In this document: positions 14,334 to 24,003 of the stretch, piece after piece
How the letters are laid out: every line of letters starts with the position of its first letter
How positions within the stretch are numbered: the stretch's first letter is position 1
Origin: Sipunculus nudus
Lineage: Eukaryota > Annelida > Sipuncula > Golfingiida > Sipunculidae
Assembly: GCA_026874595.1 (NCBI GenBank)
Contig: CM049308.1
Coordinates: forward strand, 52,403,624 to 52,467,623
Length of the DNA stretch: 64,000 bases
Direction: 5' to 3'
Translations under genes and position numbers: made by a program
Notes under the pieces: model-generated
Databases searched by the model: none
What the model saw: the letters and a program-made list of their open reading frames with translations, nothing else
What the model was told of the DNA's origin: nothing

Positions 14334-17276
14334 TTATGACATCATTGTAAAATCGGAGAAGTACGAACGTGATAATTTTTTAAAATGCTGCAAATTAGAA
14401 GCAAACTTAATGTGTCGAGGAAGGGAGTTCCATAGAGTACTGCCTGCATAAAAAGAGGTAGCCTTGAAGGCTTCAATACGCGGTTTCGGAAGGATACAGT
14501 TTTTGTTTTCGGTTAACCGCGTCGAATAATTATGAATGCCCTTCGCCATATGAAAATTCATACATAAATATGAAGGGGCTAAATCATTTATGCATTTAAA
14601 GGTTAAAATAGATAGGAGGTACAAATATCGCTGCTCAGTTGTCATTAAGCCTATTTCTTTCACTAAATCAAACTTCTTTGAGTTGGGTCGTAATTTTTTG
14701 TTATTATCCTAGCCGCACGACACCATTCGTTGGATTGCGGCACGGAATGTGCTGGGACAGCTGCCCCATACTGTTAGGCTATAATCTATTGAGGGTTGAA
14801 CAAAGGCGTGATATATAGTGACTAAAAACTTCTGTGGTAGAAATTTGCTGAGCCGATGTAAAAGTCCAGTTTTGCAACATAGCTTTTTAAAAACGGTAGA
14901 GGTCTGAGATTTCCATGTGAGATGGGCGTCAATGATCAAGCCAAGGTGAGAAAATTCATCGACATTCGGGACAATATCTTTATCGATAATTATTTGTAAT
15001 GAATTTGATTGTTTGCGTTGCTTGGAACTCACAAGCATAGTAGCTGATTTTGTGGCGTTTGCAATTAGTTTGTTTTTATTAAGCCATTTAGTAACTTGGT
15101 CTACAGCAGCCTGTAACTTGTGTTGTGCTGATTCGCGATCGATGCCGTCTGCGTATAGCGTGATGTCAGCATAAATCGAGCATTTTGCGTCTGTTACATT
15201 ATCGGGCAAGTCATTAAGATATAGTAGGAAAAGAATGGGTCCAAGTACAGTGCCTTGTGGTACACCTGTATCGGTGGTTTTCACCTCAGAATTATAGTTA
15301 TTGAAGCAGACAAACTGCTTTCGGTCGTATAAATAATTATAAAACCAGGTGTGCGAGTTTCCATTTACGCCATACTGTTTTAATTTACCCAATAATGTAT
15401 CGTGATTTAGGGAATCAAAACCTTTTTTAAGGTCGAGAAAGCATATGGAGTTTACACGGCCGCAGTTCATAACTGTCAGCCAATTATCAACTATTCTATG
15501 TAATGCAGTTTTGGTAGAGTTGTTTGCAAGAAAGGCAGTTTGTTCAGGAGATATCAAGCGTTTGTGGTTTAAGTAATTAAGGAGATGACGTTTAATGTGC
15601 TTCTCTAAGATTTTAATCACATGGCTGGTGATCGAAATTGGCCGGAAATTGTTAGTATCAGAAGGTTTCCCTTTACCCTTATAAATGGGTACCACCCTTG
15701 CACACTTCCAGTCAGGAGGAACTATTCCTGTACTGAGTGATAAGTTAAGAATATGTGTCAGCGATGGCGCTAAGATGACCGCGGCCTCTCCAAGTAAGAA
15801 CCCCGGCATATTAAGGACATCAATTCCATGTTTATTCTTAAATGCGACTAGAAGTTTCACGACATCCTGTTGGCTCATTTGAGGGATTGAAAACCGAGAA
15901 TCAGTAAAATCAGGTTGGTCCTGCACAACATCTTTGGTAAATGCTTTGGTTAAAGTTTTTCCAACTGAGGCAAAGAAGTCATTCAGGTCATCCGCAGTTA
16001 GATCTGGACTATCTTGACCCCGGCTTACTGGATTGATCACGTGTTTTAAAGACTGCCAAATCTCCTTTGAAGATATTGATGATTGTGCCTTGTGTCTATA
16101 ATAGGAACGTTTCAGTTGACGGATCATGCAAGTGACCCGATTACGTAACCGCCTGAACTGTGCCAACAGCTGTGGATCATTATTTGACACAGCAGATTTA
16201 CGAATGCGTTCTCGGTTATATATTAGACGCTGGATATCAGGTGACATCCAGGGATTGTGTCTATTATTTCTACCTCTAAACGTTTTAAAAGGTGCGTGTT
16301 TATTACATATGGTCAGAAATTCATCACGCCATAGATTCCAGGCTGAGATGACATCATTTACATCGGGAAGACAGTGAAATGTTAATGATGACTGAATGGA
16401 CCGCTTGAAGGCAAGGGGATCAAATTTCTTAAAGGACCTAACTCTCACAAATTTGGTTCCTTTTTGGCAACTGCCTCCTGAGAGCCGGGTAAAAATAATA
16501 TAATGATCGCTAAGTGACCACGGAATAACGCCGGATGATGAGTGAATACCGGGTGTATTTGTAAAAATCAAATCTATCGTACTGGATGAGGTTGCGGTGA
16601 CTCGAGTTGGGGAGGTTATAAGTTGATGAAGGTTGTATGATGTGGCCATATTTACCAACTCACCATTTATAGACGCTTTGGGGTTATTGAAATCAATATT
16701 AAAATCGCCTATGATCACTGTATGAACATGTTTAGCCATAGCAAGGCTAATGTTATCGAAGAAAAGTTGTAAATAACTTTTGTCAGAGTGAGGCGGTCTA
16801 TATATACACCCGATCAGAGAGTTACGTCTGTTCCATTGAATTTGGACCTAGATTACTTCTAGATGATCATTAGAAATAAAAGGACATACGGTAGATTGCA
16901 AGGAACTTTGTACATAAATAGCAACACCTCCACCATCATTGTTGATAGAGGCAGGAATCCAAACCCAACTCTCCGAGAATCTGCTCGAGGAGTACAGAAG
17001 AGCTACCTCAAGCTTACAGGTGCCATCACCTCCAGCTGGGCAGGAACAGGGTCCCGGTTCCACCTTTCTGTCAGGCTGAACCGGGCCCCAAACGCCATAG
17101 ATGGCTGCACTGAGGCTGGTCTCGGGCATACACGAGCCTCTTAAGTAGCTGTGACTACTCTTATTTACTGTAATGCGGCCATGTTTCACGTTGTCGATGT
17201 GATTATCAGCAGACAATCTGAACCCATTGTCAGATTTATATGATTTAAGACGTGCACTCCCCCCCCCCCCCTTCAC
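14334..17276 (-). mobile_element. decayed non-LTR retrotransposon (CR1/Jockey-like), 5' truncated
   Basis: A minus-strand frame runs from about 17276 to 14334 with only in-frame stops breaking it (one TAG near 16848, one TAG near 14706). In order it holds the end of an endonuclease-like domain (GGGVAIYV, then IYRPPHSDKSY and IIGDFNID), a reverse transcriptase domain, and the C-terminal tail typical of this group (LAPSYL ... LWNSLPRHIKF). All pieces stay in the same frame, so it is one gene with nonsense mutations. No poly-A tail or target duplication was resolved. It lies about 4 kb left of the viral element and is unrelated to it. Confidence 0.85.
14709..16739 (-). pseudogene. reverse transcriptase core of the non-LTR element
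   Basis: This 676-codon open segment contains the endonuclease end (IIGDFNID, residues about 9-16) and the reverse transcriptase palm and fingers (RPISITSHVIKILEKHI; FLDLKKGFDSLNHD; GVPQGTVLGPILFLLYLNDLP). The catalytic YADD box reads YADI followed by TLYADG. Family members usually read YADD followed by a hydrophobic residue, so one Asp codon appears deleted. The enzyme should therefore be inactive even where the frame is open. It is a remnant and not an expressed host gene. Confidence 0.85.
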
Positions 17277-17279
17277 ATG

Positions 17280-17865
17280 TCCTGTGCATGTATATTAATA
17301 CGTCAGTCATGTTTTCGTCCGAGGCATGTATATCATATACTCGGGCAGCAGCCATTCTTTGCAATTTTTCGAAGTGTCAATCGACATTTTTTTTAAGCGA
17401 CGCGATATGGTTATCTGGTGTGTCCATTACTGGGAGCCACATGTCCCATGCAGGCAAAACTCGCCAAGTCCATCAGACCATTCTTCTTTGCGCTCGTAAA
17501 CTGGATTCCCCGTCTCTTTAAAACTGGTGCAGCCAACTGACCTCGCAACCAGAGCCCTGGCCTTATGCCCCGTCCTTTTCACATAATTGTTATAATGATC
17601 CTCCAGAACGCTCGTACATAGAAGATCTTCTTTGCAACAGCTTACAAGGCAATAACGACGTCACAAAGGTCGATGACGTAGACATCGCATTGACTGACGT
17701 CATCGACTTGGACGGCTGTACTGATGAACATCTTTCACTTATTGTTTGAACCGTCTTGGGCGGATGCACAGTGTCCTGTTTTGTTCACAAAAATGAAAAT
17801 TAAAATTGTAGCAAAACATATTTATTATACAACATTTGCCTTAGGTTGTGCAAATTAAGAATTTT
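17280..17865. other. no gene supported
   Basis: Sequence upstream of the retrotransposon remnant, including a C-run at about 17260-17270. It contains several TGACGT-type half sites near 17660-17705 (cgatgacgtagac, tgacgtcatcg). Nothing codes convincingly. Confidence 0.4.
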
Positions 17866-19505
17866 TATGCCCCCGCCACAAAGTGGCCGGGGCATATAGT
17901 TTTACCCATGTCCGTCATTCCGAAATCAAACAGTTGTACGGACTTTTTTTCGCAATGCCTGGAGATATTGGCCTGATTTTTGGTGTGTGGGCAGATAATG
18001 ACCAGTTACAGATAGAGTTCGCGTTTCGTCCCGGTTGACCTACTTTTGACCGTTTTACGGCTCCTAAACTTAGAAAATTTCATGAAAAATACACATGTAC
18101 GGACTTTTTTTCGCAATGCCTGCAGATATTGGCCTGATTTTTGGTGTGTGGGCAGATAATGACCAGTTACAGAACGAGTTCGTGTTTCGTCCCAGTTGAC
18201 CTACTTTTTACCGTTTTACGGCTCCTAAACTTAGAAAATTTCATGAAAAATAGAAATTTTATTGACAAATACACATGTACGGACTTTTTTTCGCAATGCC
18301 TGCAGATATTGGCCTGATTTTTGGTGTGTGGGCAGATAATGACCAGTTACAGATTGAGTACTTTTGACCGTTTTACGGCTCCTCAACTTAGAAAAATGCA
18401 TGAAAAATAGAAATTTTCATGACAAATACACATGTACAGCCGTTTTTATCCCTCAGCTCATAGGCTGATGGGCTATTGTCGTCACTTAAGCTGTCCGTCT
18501 GTCCATCTGTCTGTCCGGTGTCTGACCGTCCGTCTGTTCCGCGTCTGTTAACTTTTACCTTGTGAGCGGGATATCTCTAAAAGGATTCACCGTTGGAATT
18601 TTATTTCATCAGTGAAGATGTATATCGATAAAATCTCGGTCAAGTTCGAAGATGGGTGACCTTGACCCATTTTTCTACATTTTAGAGCTGATTATAGAAA
18701 AACACTCAGAAGTTTATATCTCAGGAACCATTGTGTGGCATTTCACAAAACTTACTATGATCATTGGGACTGATGGTCTGTATGTGCTGCACAATTTTGG
18801 TGGCGCCACCTGCAATTTCTGATTTTTTAATGAAATTTTATCGGATTTTTTCAATTTTGGCCTTTTGTGCAGGATATCTCTAAAGGTATTCAACACAGGA
18901 ACTTCATTTCTTCAGTGCTTTTGCATTATATTTACAAAATCTTGATCAAGTTCAAAGTTAGGTGATCTTGACCTACTTTTCAATATCACAGAGCTTAGTA
19001 TAGAAAAAAACTTAGGAGCTTATTTCTCAGGAAGCATTTGGCGGATTGTTATGAAACATGGTATATACCTCTCCAATTTAAATTTATAAATGATTATCAA
19101 CTTTTGCTAATATTCTAGCTTCGCAATACAATGCTTACAGATACTGGCCTAATGTTTGGTCTGTGGGCGCATAATGACCACTTACAGATCGAGTTCGCGT
19201 TTCGTCCCAGTTAACCTATTTTTCACCATATGACAGATCCTGAACATAGAAAATTTCATTAAAGACAGAAATTTTCATGAAAAATGCACATATATGGACT
19301 TTTTTTCACAATGCCTGCAGATACTGGCCTGATTTTTGGTGTGTTGCTTGATAATGACCCTTTACAAATCGAGTTTGCATTTTGCCCTTGTTGACGCTTA
19401 TTTGACCATACAACACTTCCTGAACTTAACAAATTTTACAAAATTAAACAAATGTTACCTAATTTGCCCCAGGCAAGGGCATTCGTGTCGTTCCGACATA
19501 TCTAG
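17866..19505 (+). repeat. dispersed host repeat family, copy 1 (opens with a tatgccccc hairpin)
   Basis: Opens with a short hairpin (tatgcccccgccac / gtggccggggcat). About three diverged internal units of roughly 160-190 bp follow, each with a 'gtacggacttttttt' and 'gcctgcagatattggcctg' signature, then a 'gtccgtctgtccatctgtc' block. The same arrangement recurs in the same orientation on the other side of the viral element, from 56897. I recall this family from bivalve genomes; it has no coding content. Confidence 0.85.
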
Positions 19506-19519
19506 TTTAAAATGAATTA

Positions 19520-19605
19520 AATCAAATGAGTGTTTAAAGGTATGAGCAGGAGTATCAAGCAAAGTCTGTCCTTGTTCAGCGAGCTTGGCAAGTTCTTCAT
19601 CTGTC
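19520..19605 (-). other. possible coding remnant or exon
   Basis: The minus strand encodes a short protein-like stretch beginning MTDEELAKLAEQGQTLL, directly next to the end of the repeat family. There is no extended frame and no clear splice signals. It may be an exon or retrocopy fragment cut by the repeat, and the call is weak. Confidence 0.2.
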
Positions 19606-20130
19606 ATAAAAAGTATACGCAGTGGCAAAAGGTATTCATTATCCCATCATTATTCAACCTGATTGTGCCATGCAGCTTTAGATCTTTCTTCTAATATAGC
19701 GCTGTTAAGCATACATTACTTTATGCACAAGGTTGTGCACTTTGTTAAAATGAACATATTTGAAATATAAAAATAAAGCGTATATAAATGAAGCGCCTTT
19801 ATAAACATACAGTATTCACAATTTCATATATAAATTTATTACTGTAAGAGCTTAGTGCAGCTATGGAACAATATAAATTCAATAAATTTTAAATTTATAT
19901 CTCTCTCCATTCACTCAATTTTTACAAAGATGAAACTATGTTGCCAATCATTTTATACCAGGAAGCCTGGGGCCGCCATGAGAATGGACGTAAAAAAACT
20001 TCAAGCATGTGGCAACACAATAATCATTGTGATAATTCAGCAGTCTTTCAGTGACAGCATAATCCATTTATTTAGTAAACAAGGCTGAAGCCAATTAGAA
20101 TTTCATAGATTTCATTTGTCCCTAGATATG

Positions 20131-20520
20131 CTATACTTTCTGTTTGCTTTTCATCTTCCTTTGCAGTCTTTGGAGGTCAGGAGAAATACCCCTGATGCTA
20201 TAGTCGACAAGTGCTTTCTTTTTCTCATTGATGCAATACACAAAGACTGCAAGAACAGCCTTTGCTTTCCTGGTATCAGTGTCAACTTGCTCATGAAGAG
20301 TTGAACCGTATTCCTGACAAGACTTGGGCATCTCCCTTATCAGCAATTGTCCCTTTAACGCTTTAACTCTTGGAGTACAGCTGTACATTGTTGGATATCA
20401 ACACTGGCTTTTTTTGTTGGCGACCTGGTTTTGTCTGAATCTTCTGAATAGATTTGGCACATCTCAATTTTTTTCTTTATTTCTTCAGGATCTTTATACC
20501 TTTGACTCTTCACATAGGCT
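20131..20520 (-). pseudogene. possible host coding fragment, unknown product
   Basis: The minus strand reads as a protein-like charged sequence from near 20518 (preceded by ttacag, a possible splice acceptor) through AYVKSQRYKDPEEIKKKIEM. It continues in a shifted frame past 20360 to a Lys/Arg-rich end (LQRLQRKMKSKQKV) and a stop at 20131. The frame change near 20350 means it is either a decayed copy or two separate pieces. No family is recognised. Confidence 0.3.
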
Positions 20521-21159
20521 GTAACTCGCTCAACTCCCTTAGTTTTTTCGTATTAACATTTGATGATATAAGCAAGGAATTTGTCCTTCGCTATCTCTTG
20601 CTATCCCGCCAACATTTCCTCCAACTTACAGCCTGCCTTATCTCAGCTTATGTTAGTCTTAGATGATTAATAACTAATCATACATAAATCACCTAGGGAT
20701 TTTCATTATATATTTAAAGCGTTTAACATGTTGAAAGCGTCGAACATGTAAATGTTCAATTTTTATTTATCTCTACAACATTGTTTTCAACAACCACTAA
20801 CGTTTAACGGCAAAAACTCTAACAGCTGGTCTTCTAAACCACAGGATTGTAGGGCCGGTTTCGGGCTCAATTACCACACATTAAACCCTTTCTCTCGGCT
20901 CCTCACTCACATTGGTGTCATTAACCCAGTGGCCAACATAGTGAATGTAGTGTTACATGGTTGTAGCAGTATGCATGACAAATAAAATAGCACTTGGGGA
21001 AGCAACCACGACTTGGTAATTGGTACACAGGGATTCTTTTTAAGTTTCAATTTAAGAAAGAAATACACAATATAAGAATTAAAAACTACTATTTATTGAG
21101 TACCATAACAAGAATATGTTTGCCCGGTTTGCATAAATGACAGAAGAGATCCATTACTT

Positions 21160-21215
21160 GATGATTTAACACCAACTGATCCTAGAAGAAGATGATTTAA
21201 CACCAACTGATCCTA
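21160..21215. repeat. short tandem duplication, 31-bp period
   Basis: The 25-base segment gatgatttaacaccaactga... occurs at 21160-21184 and again at 21191-21215. It is host flank DNA, about 270 bp left of the viral insertion. Confidence 0.85.
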
Positions 21216-21475
21216 CGATTCTTCTACTAATATGCAGTTCACTGCCTGATAGGCTTCTGATATACCTTACTATCAATAATATTTCAATGTTTGTTAATTT
21301 TTTTACATAGGCATAAAAAGTGTTATATCGTACTTTCTTTATCATGACATACACGTCTTATGTGACCCAATGGCATTGATAAATTTACCCCATTTTGATT
21401 TACCGTAAAAAACCTAATACATTATATCATGACATGGTGATATAAAAAATATATACAAGCTCGTATGTGGTGAAT

Positions 21476-21481
21476 TATGCA
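21476..21481. repeat. target-site duplication TATGCA, left copy
   Basis: TATGCA directly precedes the first base of the terminal inverted repeat, and the same six bases follow the right repeat at 54633-54638. Six-base duplications are the Polinton/Maverick hallmark, so the element inserted as a unit by integrase. Confidence 0.95.
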
Positions 21482-21572
21482 AGTAGTGTATAGACATTTA
21501 GTTGCCAAAATAATCCGGTTTATCTGCCACCCGTGACGTCACAGCACCCCAATCCGCCGTAACTGCCACTTT
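21482..21572 (+). repeat. left terminal inverted repeat (91 bp)
   Basis: Base-for-base the reverse complement of 54542-54632. It contains one subterminal-type unit (ccggtttatctgccac) at about 21516-21531 and the palindrome TGACGTCA at about 21534-21541, which equals a full CREB/ATF site. It begins agtagtgtatag, and the AG terminus is typical of Polinton ends. Confidence 0.97.
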
Positions 21573-21611
21573 AATTAACTAATTCCATAAGGGTAGTGGT
21601 TAAGCCATTTA

Positions 21612-21681
21612 TCTGTCAGGTTTATCTGCCACTTTTACTACCAATCCGGTTTATCTGCCACTGTCAGGTTTTACTGCCACT
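21612..21681. repeat. left subterminal repeats (ggtttatctgccac units)
   Basis: Degenerate copies of ccggtttatctgccac follow the left inverted repeat: one near 21617-21634, one perfect near 21645-21661, and one variant (caggttttactgccac) near 21664-21680. They match the cluster inside the right end in inverted orientation. They are likely binding sites for integrase or a replication/packaging protein (inference). Confidence 0.85.
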
Positions 21682-21684
21682 CAT

Positions 21685-21714
21685 TAATTAACATACTTAA
21701 TAGTATGTTAATTA
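21685..21714. other. perfect 13-bp hairpin with TAAT loop
   Basis: TAATTAACATACT (21685-21697) pairs exactly with AGTATGTTAATTA (21702-21714). It lies between the subterminal repeats and the first gene. It could be a replication, packaging or transcription-stop structure; nothing in the sequence decides among these. Confidence 0.7.
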
Positions 21715-22011
21715 CTTTCATTCAGTGCATACATCATTCATACTAAGAACTTCACAAGTCAAGTAATGGAATATATAACAAATTTATTCCAAAAAATCCT
21801 AAAAGAGCTAAAATATGTAAGTGTATGTATGCCACAGTGTTCTTCTTATGTCTAGATATGTAATGCAGGATCCTGTGAGTATGTAATGTTATGTTTTGTA
21901 GGTGTAGCTAGCTAAAAAGTGTAGTGTAAAACCGCAAAAACTAAAAGGAGGGTAACTTAAAGAGAAAAGGACTTAACACTAAAAATATCACAGCTGGTTT
22001 GACGACAGTTC
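21715..22011. other. left non-coding region downstream of the P/C locus
   Basis: AT-rich with no open frame. It should contain the 3' end of the minus-strand P/C transcript; a minus-strand AATAAA lies at 21783-21788. Confidence 0.6.
21783..21788 (-). terminator. poly(A) signal AATAAA for the P/C locus
   Basis: The plus strand reads tttatt, giving AATAAA on the minus strand about 225 nt after the P stop codon. It is the nearest canonical signal. Confidence 0.4.
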
Positions 22012-23307
22012 TTAACGAAAGTTAAAATCCAGATGGATACGTTCCCTGTCGTGCAGGGAGTATTGACTGACCTCTACAACGGCGCTATCCGCGATCAGAT
22101 CCAATACCATCATGACGGCCCTCAATGGAGTTGAGCTTAGCCCATCGGTGAGCGAATCACTATCTGACGAAATGTTCACTACTCTGCACTTGTCACACTC
22201 TCCATCAGTGCAGCACACGCACTGAGGAGAATGAAGCGGTCTGCCGGACAACTCATTTGATCCATGTACCTGTAGAGGAACCGGCGAATTTCTTTGGCCC
22301 TCTGACGTACGGTCAGCTGCTGGAGCTGGGGGATCGTTCGATGTGAGTCTCGGCCCATGCGAATGTAATCTTGCAGGGTCATATGCAGTGTACAACGAGT
22401 CGGCGACTCTATCATACTCAGACTCTGCGGCGGTGAGCTGTTGGCTTGGTGCAGGCATACAAAGTTCTCGCCGGGTGTTGACCGCCGTAGTCGTGGTACA
22501 GGTACTGGTGCTGTCTGCGGTTCCGCCGGTTCTTTGGCGATACACGGCAGGCTTCTCCGGGTATGGCCAACTTCCCCGACGCCGTGCCTTGCGGGAACGC
22601 CTCGGAGAAGGGGGCGTGGGTGGGGTAGTAGGGGGAGGGGTGGTGAATGAGGGCGGTAGTGGGGGTGTAGCTGGAGCTGGGATACGGGCGGTAAGGGTGC
22701 CAGGGGCACCGGCGTGAAGCCCGGCCGGACTATGTAGCCTGTCGGGCAAACAGGTTGGGGCACCCGTGGGCAAGGGTACACAAGGTGGGGGGGAGGGGGA
22801 ACAGGGCGGGTTAAAGAATTTAACGTAGGACGGAAAGTCCTGACTAATTGGGCTGGTGCTGAGTAGGGGGGAGGAGGGGAGGCCATACCCGGACAAGCCT
22901 GCTGTGGCATCACCTTGGCAACCTTGACTGCCGACCTGGGTGGAGGTGGTGCTGGTCTCAGGGGCTTGAGGGTCCGTTTCATGATGGTACAGGCCTGCAA
23001 CGAATTCTCTGTAACGTCTGTAGGCCTCGTCAGAGACGTAGTAGTCGGCGGTTTCTTGCAGCACGGGTTGGTACTCAGTGATGGAGGTAGGGCTGCTGTG
23101 CACGGGTCTGGTGGGGTCACACGGCGAAGCGCACCGTGTTCCCCCTGTAGTACGGTCTCGACTATCGCTTCTTTCGTCCTGGAGGGTGCTTTCTCCAGGT
23201 CCTCCGTCAAATTGCAGGGTGCCTCTACTTGTACGCCCCGTAGCTTTCTCTTGAGCGTCTTGATTTGCCACCAAAGCCGAACTCGCTGGATTATCCCCAT
23301 ACTGCAT
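22012..23307 (-). CDS. P protein: proline-rich nuclear-type regulatory candidate, 431 aa
   Basis: No family is recognised. The protein is mostly disordered and Pro/Ser/Thr-rich. Visible parts are a structured-looking patch (ADYYVSDEAYRRYREF, about residues 86-101), poly-proline stretches, a basic patch fitting a nuclear localisation signal (PRRSRKARRRG), a CVCCTDGECDKC cysteine cluster near the C terminus, and VVNISSDSDS, which matches a SUMO-interaction motif followed by acidic/phosphorylatable residues. Its ATG has a weak start context (C at -3, C at +4). A second long frame, C, starts 7 nt downstream. Codons are GC3-rich, unlike most of the element. It is the leftmost gene and is transcribed toward the left end. 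A transcriptional or host-interaction regulator is plausible, but that is inference. Confidence 0.65.
   Translation of the reverse strand: MQYGDNPASSALVANQDAQEKATGRTSRGTLQFDGGPGESTLQDERSDSRDRTTGGTRCASPCDPTRPVHSSPTSITEYQPVLQETADYYVSDEAYRRYREFVAGLYHHETDPQAPETSTTSTQVGSQGCQGDATAGLSGYGLPSSPLLSTSPISQDFPSYVKFFNPPCSPSPPPCVPLPTGAPTCLPDRLHSPAGLHAGAPGTLTARIPAPATPPLPPSFTTPPPTTPPTPPSPRRSRKARRRGSWPYPEKPAVYRQRTGGTADSTSTCTTTTAVNTRRELCMPAPSQQLTAAESEYDRVADSLYTAYDPARLHSHGPRLTSNDPPAPAADRTSEGQRNSPVPLQVHGSNELSGRPLHSPQCVCCTDGECDKCRVVNISSDSDSLTDGLSSTPLRAVMMVLDLIADSAVVEVSQYSLHDRERIHLDFNFR
22179..23300 (-). CDS. C protein: 373-aa overlapping frame of the P locus
   Basis: An uninterrupted 373-codon frame overlaps P completely in another frame. 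Its ATG lies 7 nt after the P ATG and has the better context (A at -3, G at +4), the arrangement expected for leaky scanning. The N terminus (VRLWWQIKTLKRKLRGVQVE) looks like an amphipathic basic helix. The middle is proline-rich. The C terminus (LQDYIRMG ... RQRAKEIRRFLYRYMDQ ... LLSACAALMESV) reads as a helical folded domain. High GC content lowers stop frequency, so chance is possible, but both ends look protein-like. Function is unknown. Confidence 0.5.
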   Translation of the reverse strand: MGIIQRVRLWWQIKTLKRKLRGVQVEAPCNLTEDLEKAPSRTKEAIVETVLQGEHGALRRVTPPDPCTAALPPSLSTNPCCKKPPTTTSLTRPTDVTENSLQACTIMKRTLKPLRPAPPPPRSAVKVAKVMPQQACPGMASPPPPYSAPAQLVRTFRPTLNSLTRPVPPPPHLVYPCPRVPQPVCPTGYIVRPGFTPVPLAPLPPVSQLQLHPHYRPHSPPLPLLPHPRPLLRGVPARHGVGEVGHTRRSLPCIAKEPAEPQTAPVPVPRLRRSTPGENFVCLHQANSSPPQSLSMIESPTRCTLHMTLQDYIRMGRDSHRTIPQLQQLTVRQRAKEIRRFLYRYMDQMSCPADRFILLSACAALMESVTSAE

Positions 23308-23485
23308 TAGTGTGATTACTTAGATCAGTGATTGCTGAACATATGCAGTATGAGGCTTGTTTGACTTCACAGGCTTGGCTTGGCTGAATGGAAGCTTGGT
23401 TGATGATTGACGGCGAATTGGTTGGCTGGCTCGAAGCTGGCAAAACACGTGGCTGGGCTCTAAAAAGAGTCAAGGCGAGTGCGCC

Positions 23486-23662
23486 GAATGTTCCAGAAGG
23501 GGGTTTAAGTATCCATAACTAAAAATAGGAATTAGGTAGCGCAGGATAGCTATAGTAACTTATTATCCAATCAGAGACAAGGTCAAACGTAAAACACCCC
23601 CCATTCGTGAATGTATTCGCCCACATGTATCTCAAGTTCATTCAAAGTCGAATGTTCTAGAA
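23486..23662 (-). promoter_or_regulatory. two heat-shock-element-like sites upstream of P/C
   Basis: On the minus strand TTCTGGAACATTC (23486-23498) and TTCTAGAACATTC (23650-23662) both fit the three-unit heat-shock element TTCnnGAAnnTTC exactly. They lie 180-355 nt upstream of the P start codon. An ETS-like site (taccggaagta) lies near 23670. HSF-driven, stress-linked expression of P/C is inference. Confidence 0.55.
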
Positions 23663-23828
23663 TCACGTATACCGGAAGTATCATACATATTCTTTTAAAA
23701 TACAACTTAAAATTAATATTTTTACAGAATTTGCATTGAAACGGTATAGTATATTTTTTTGGCTTTTATATTTTATCATTTTTATGTCTATAAGTCCTTT
23801 ACTTATTGCAAAACACTTAAAATAAGGT

Positions 23829-23894
23829 ACCGGAAGTACCGTGCGCAAACTGCTATATACAGTCTAAATGAAGCGAGTACCGGAAAAACTTGAC
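23829..23894 (-). promoter_or_regulatory. early-type promoter module, copy 1
   Basis: On the minus strand the core GTTTGCGCACGG + TA + CTTCCGGT occupies 23829-23850. The second part, tttccggta next to GTCAAG, lies at about 23878-23894, with a TATA-like tatatag between them. The core matches the modules at 25107, 47705, 51088 and 52449. It is about 520 nt upstream of the P/C start codons. Confidence 0.75.
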
Positions 23895-23898
23895 ACAT

Positions 23899-23988
23899 TC
23901 ATAGGTTAACGGCTACTAAACCTATAGCTAATCCCACTAAACTTCCTGTAACGATTCCGGCGTACAAACCACTGACGAAAATATTCAT
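23899..23988 (-). CDS. candidate 29-aa small membrane peptide
   Basis: A short minus-strand frame starts with ATG at 23988 and ends at TGA 23899-23901. It encodes almost only a hydrophobic segment (about residues 8-28, rich in Gly, Val, Leu, Ile) that would span a membrane once. It starts 16 nt beyond the stop of the acidic-protein gene and ends at the edge of promoter module 1. Small single-pass proteins are common in these viruses, but such a short frame could be chance. Confidence 0.35.
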   Translation of the reverse strand: MNIFVSGLYAGIVTGSLVGLAIGLVAVNL

Positions 23989-24003
23989 CAGAGCTTTTTC
24001 TAG

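Noticed and set aside
22343-23310. Plus-strand frames opposite the P/C locus
   Set aside because: GC-driven shadows without start context or a promoter, and Val/Gly/Arg-rich as expected for antisense of Pro-rich codons.
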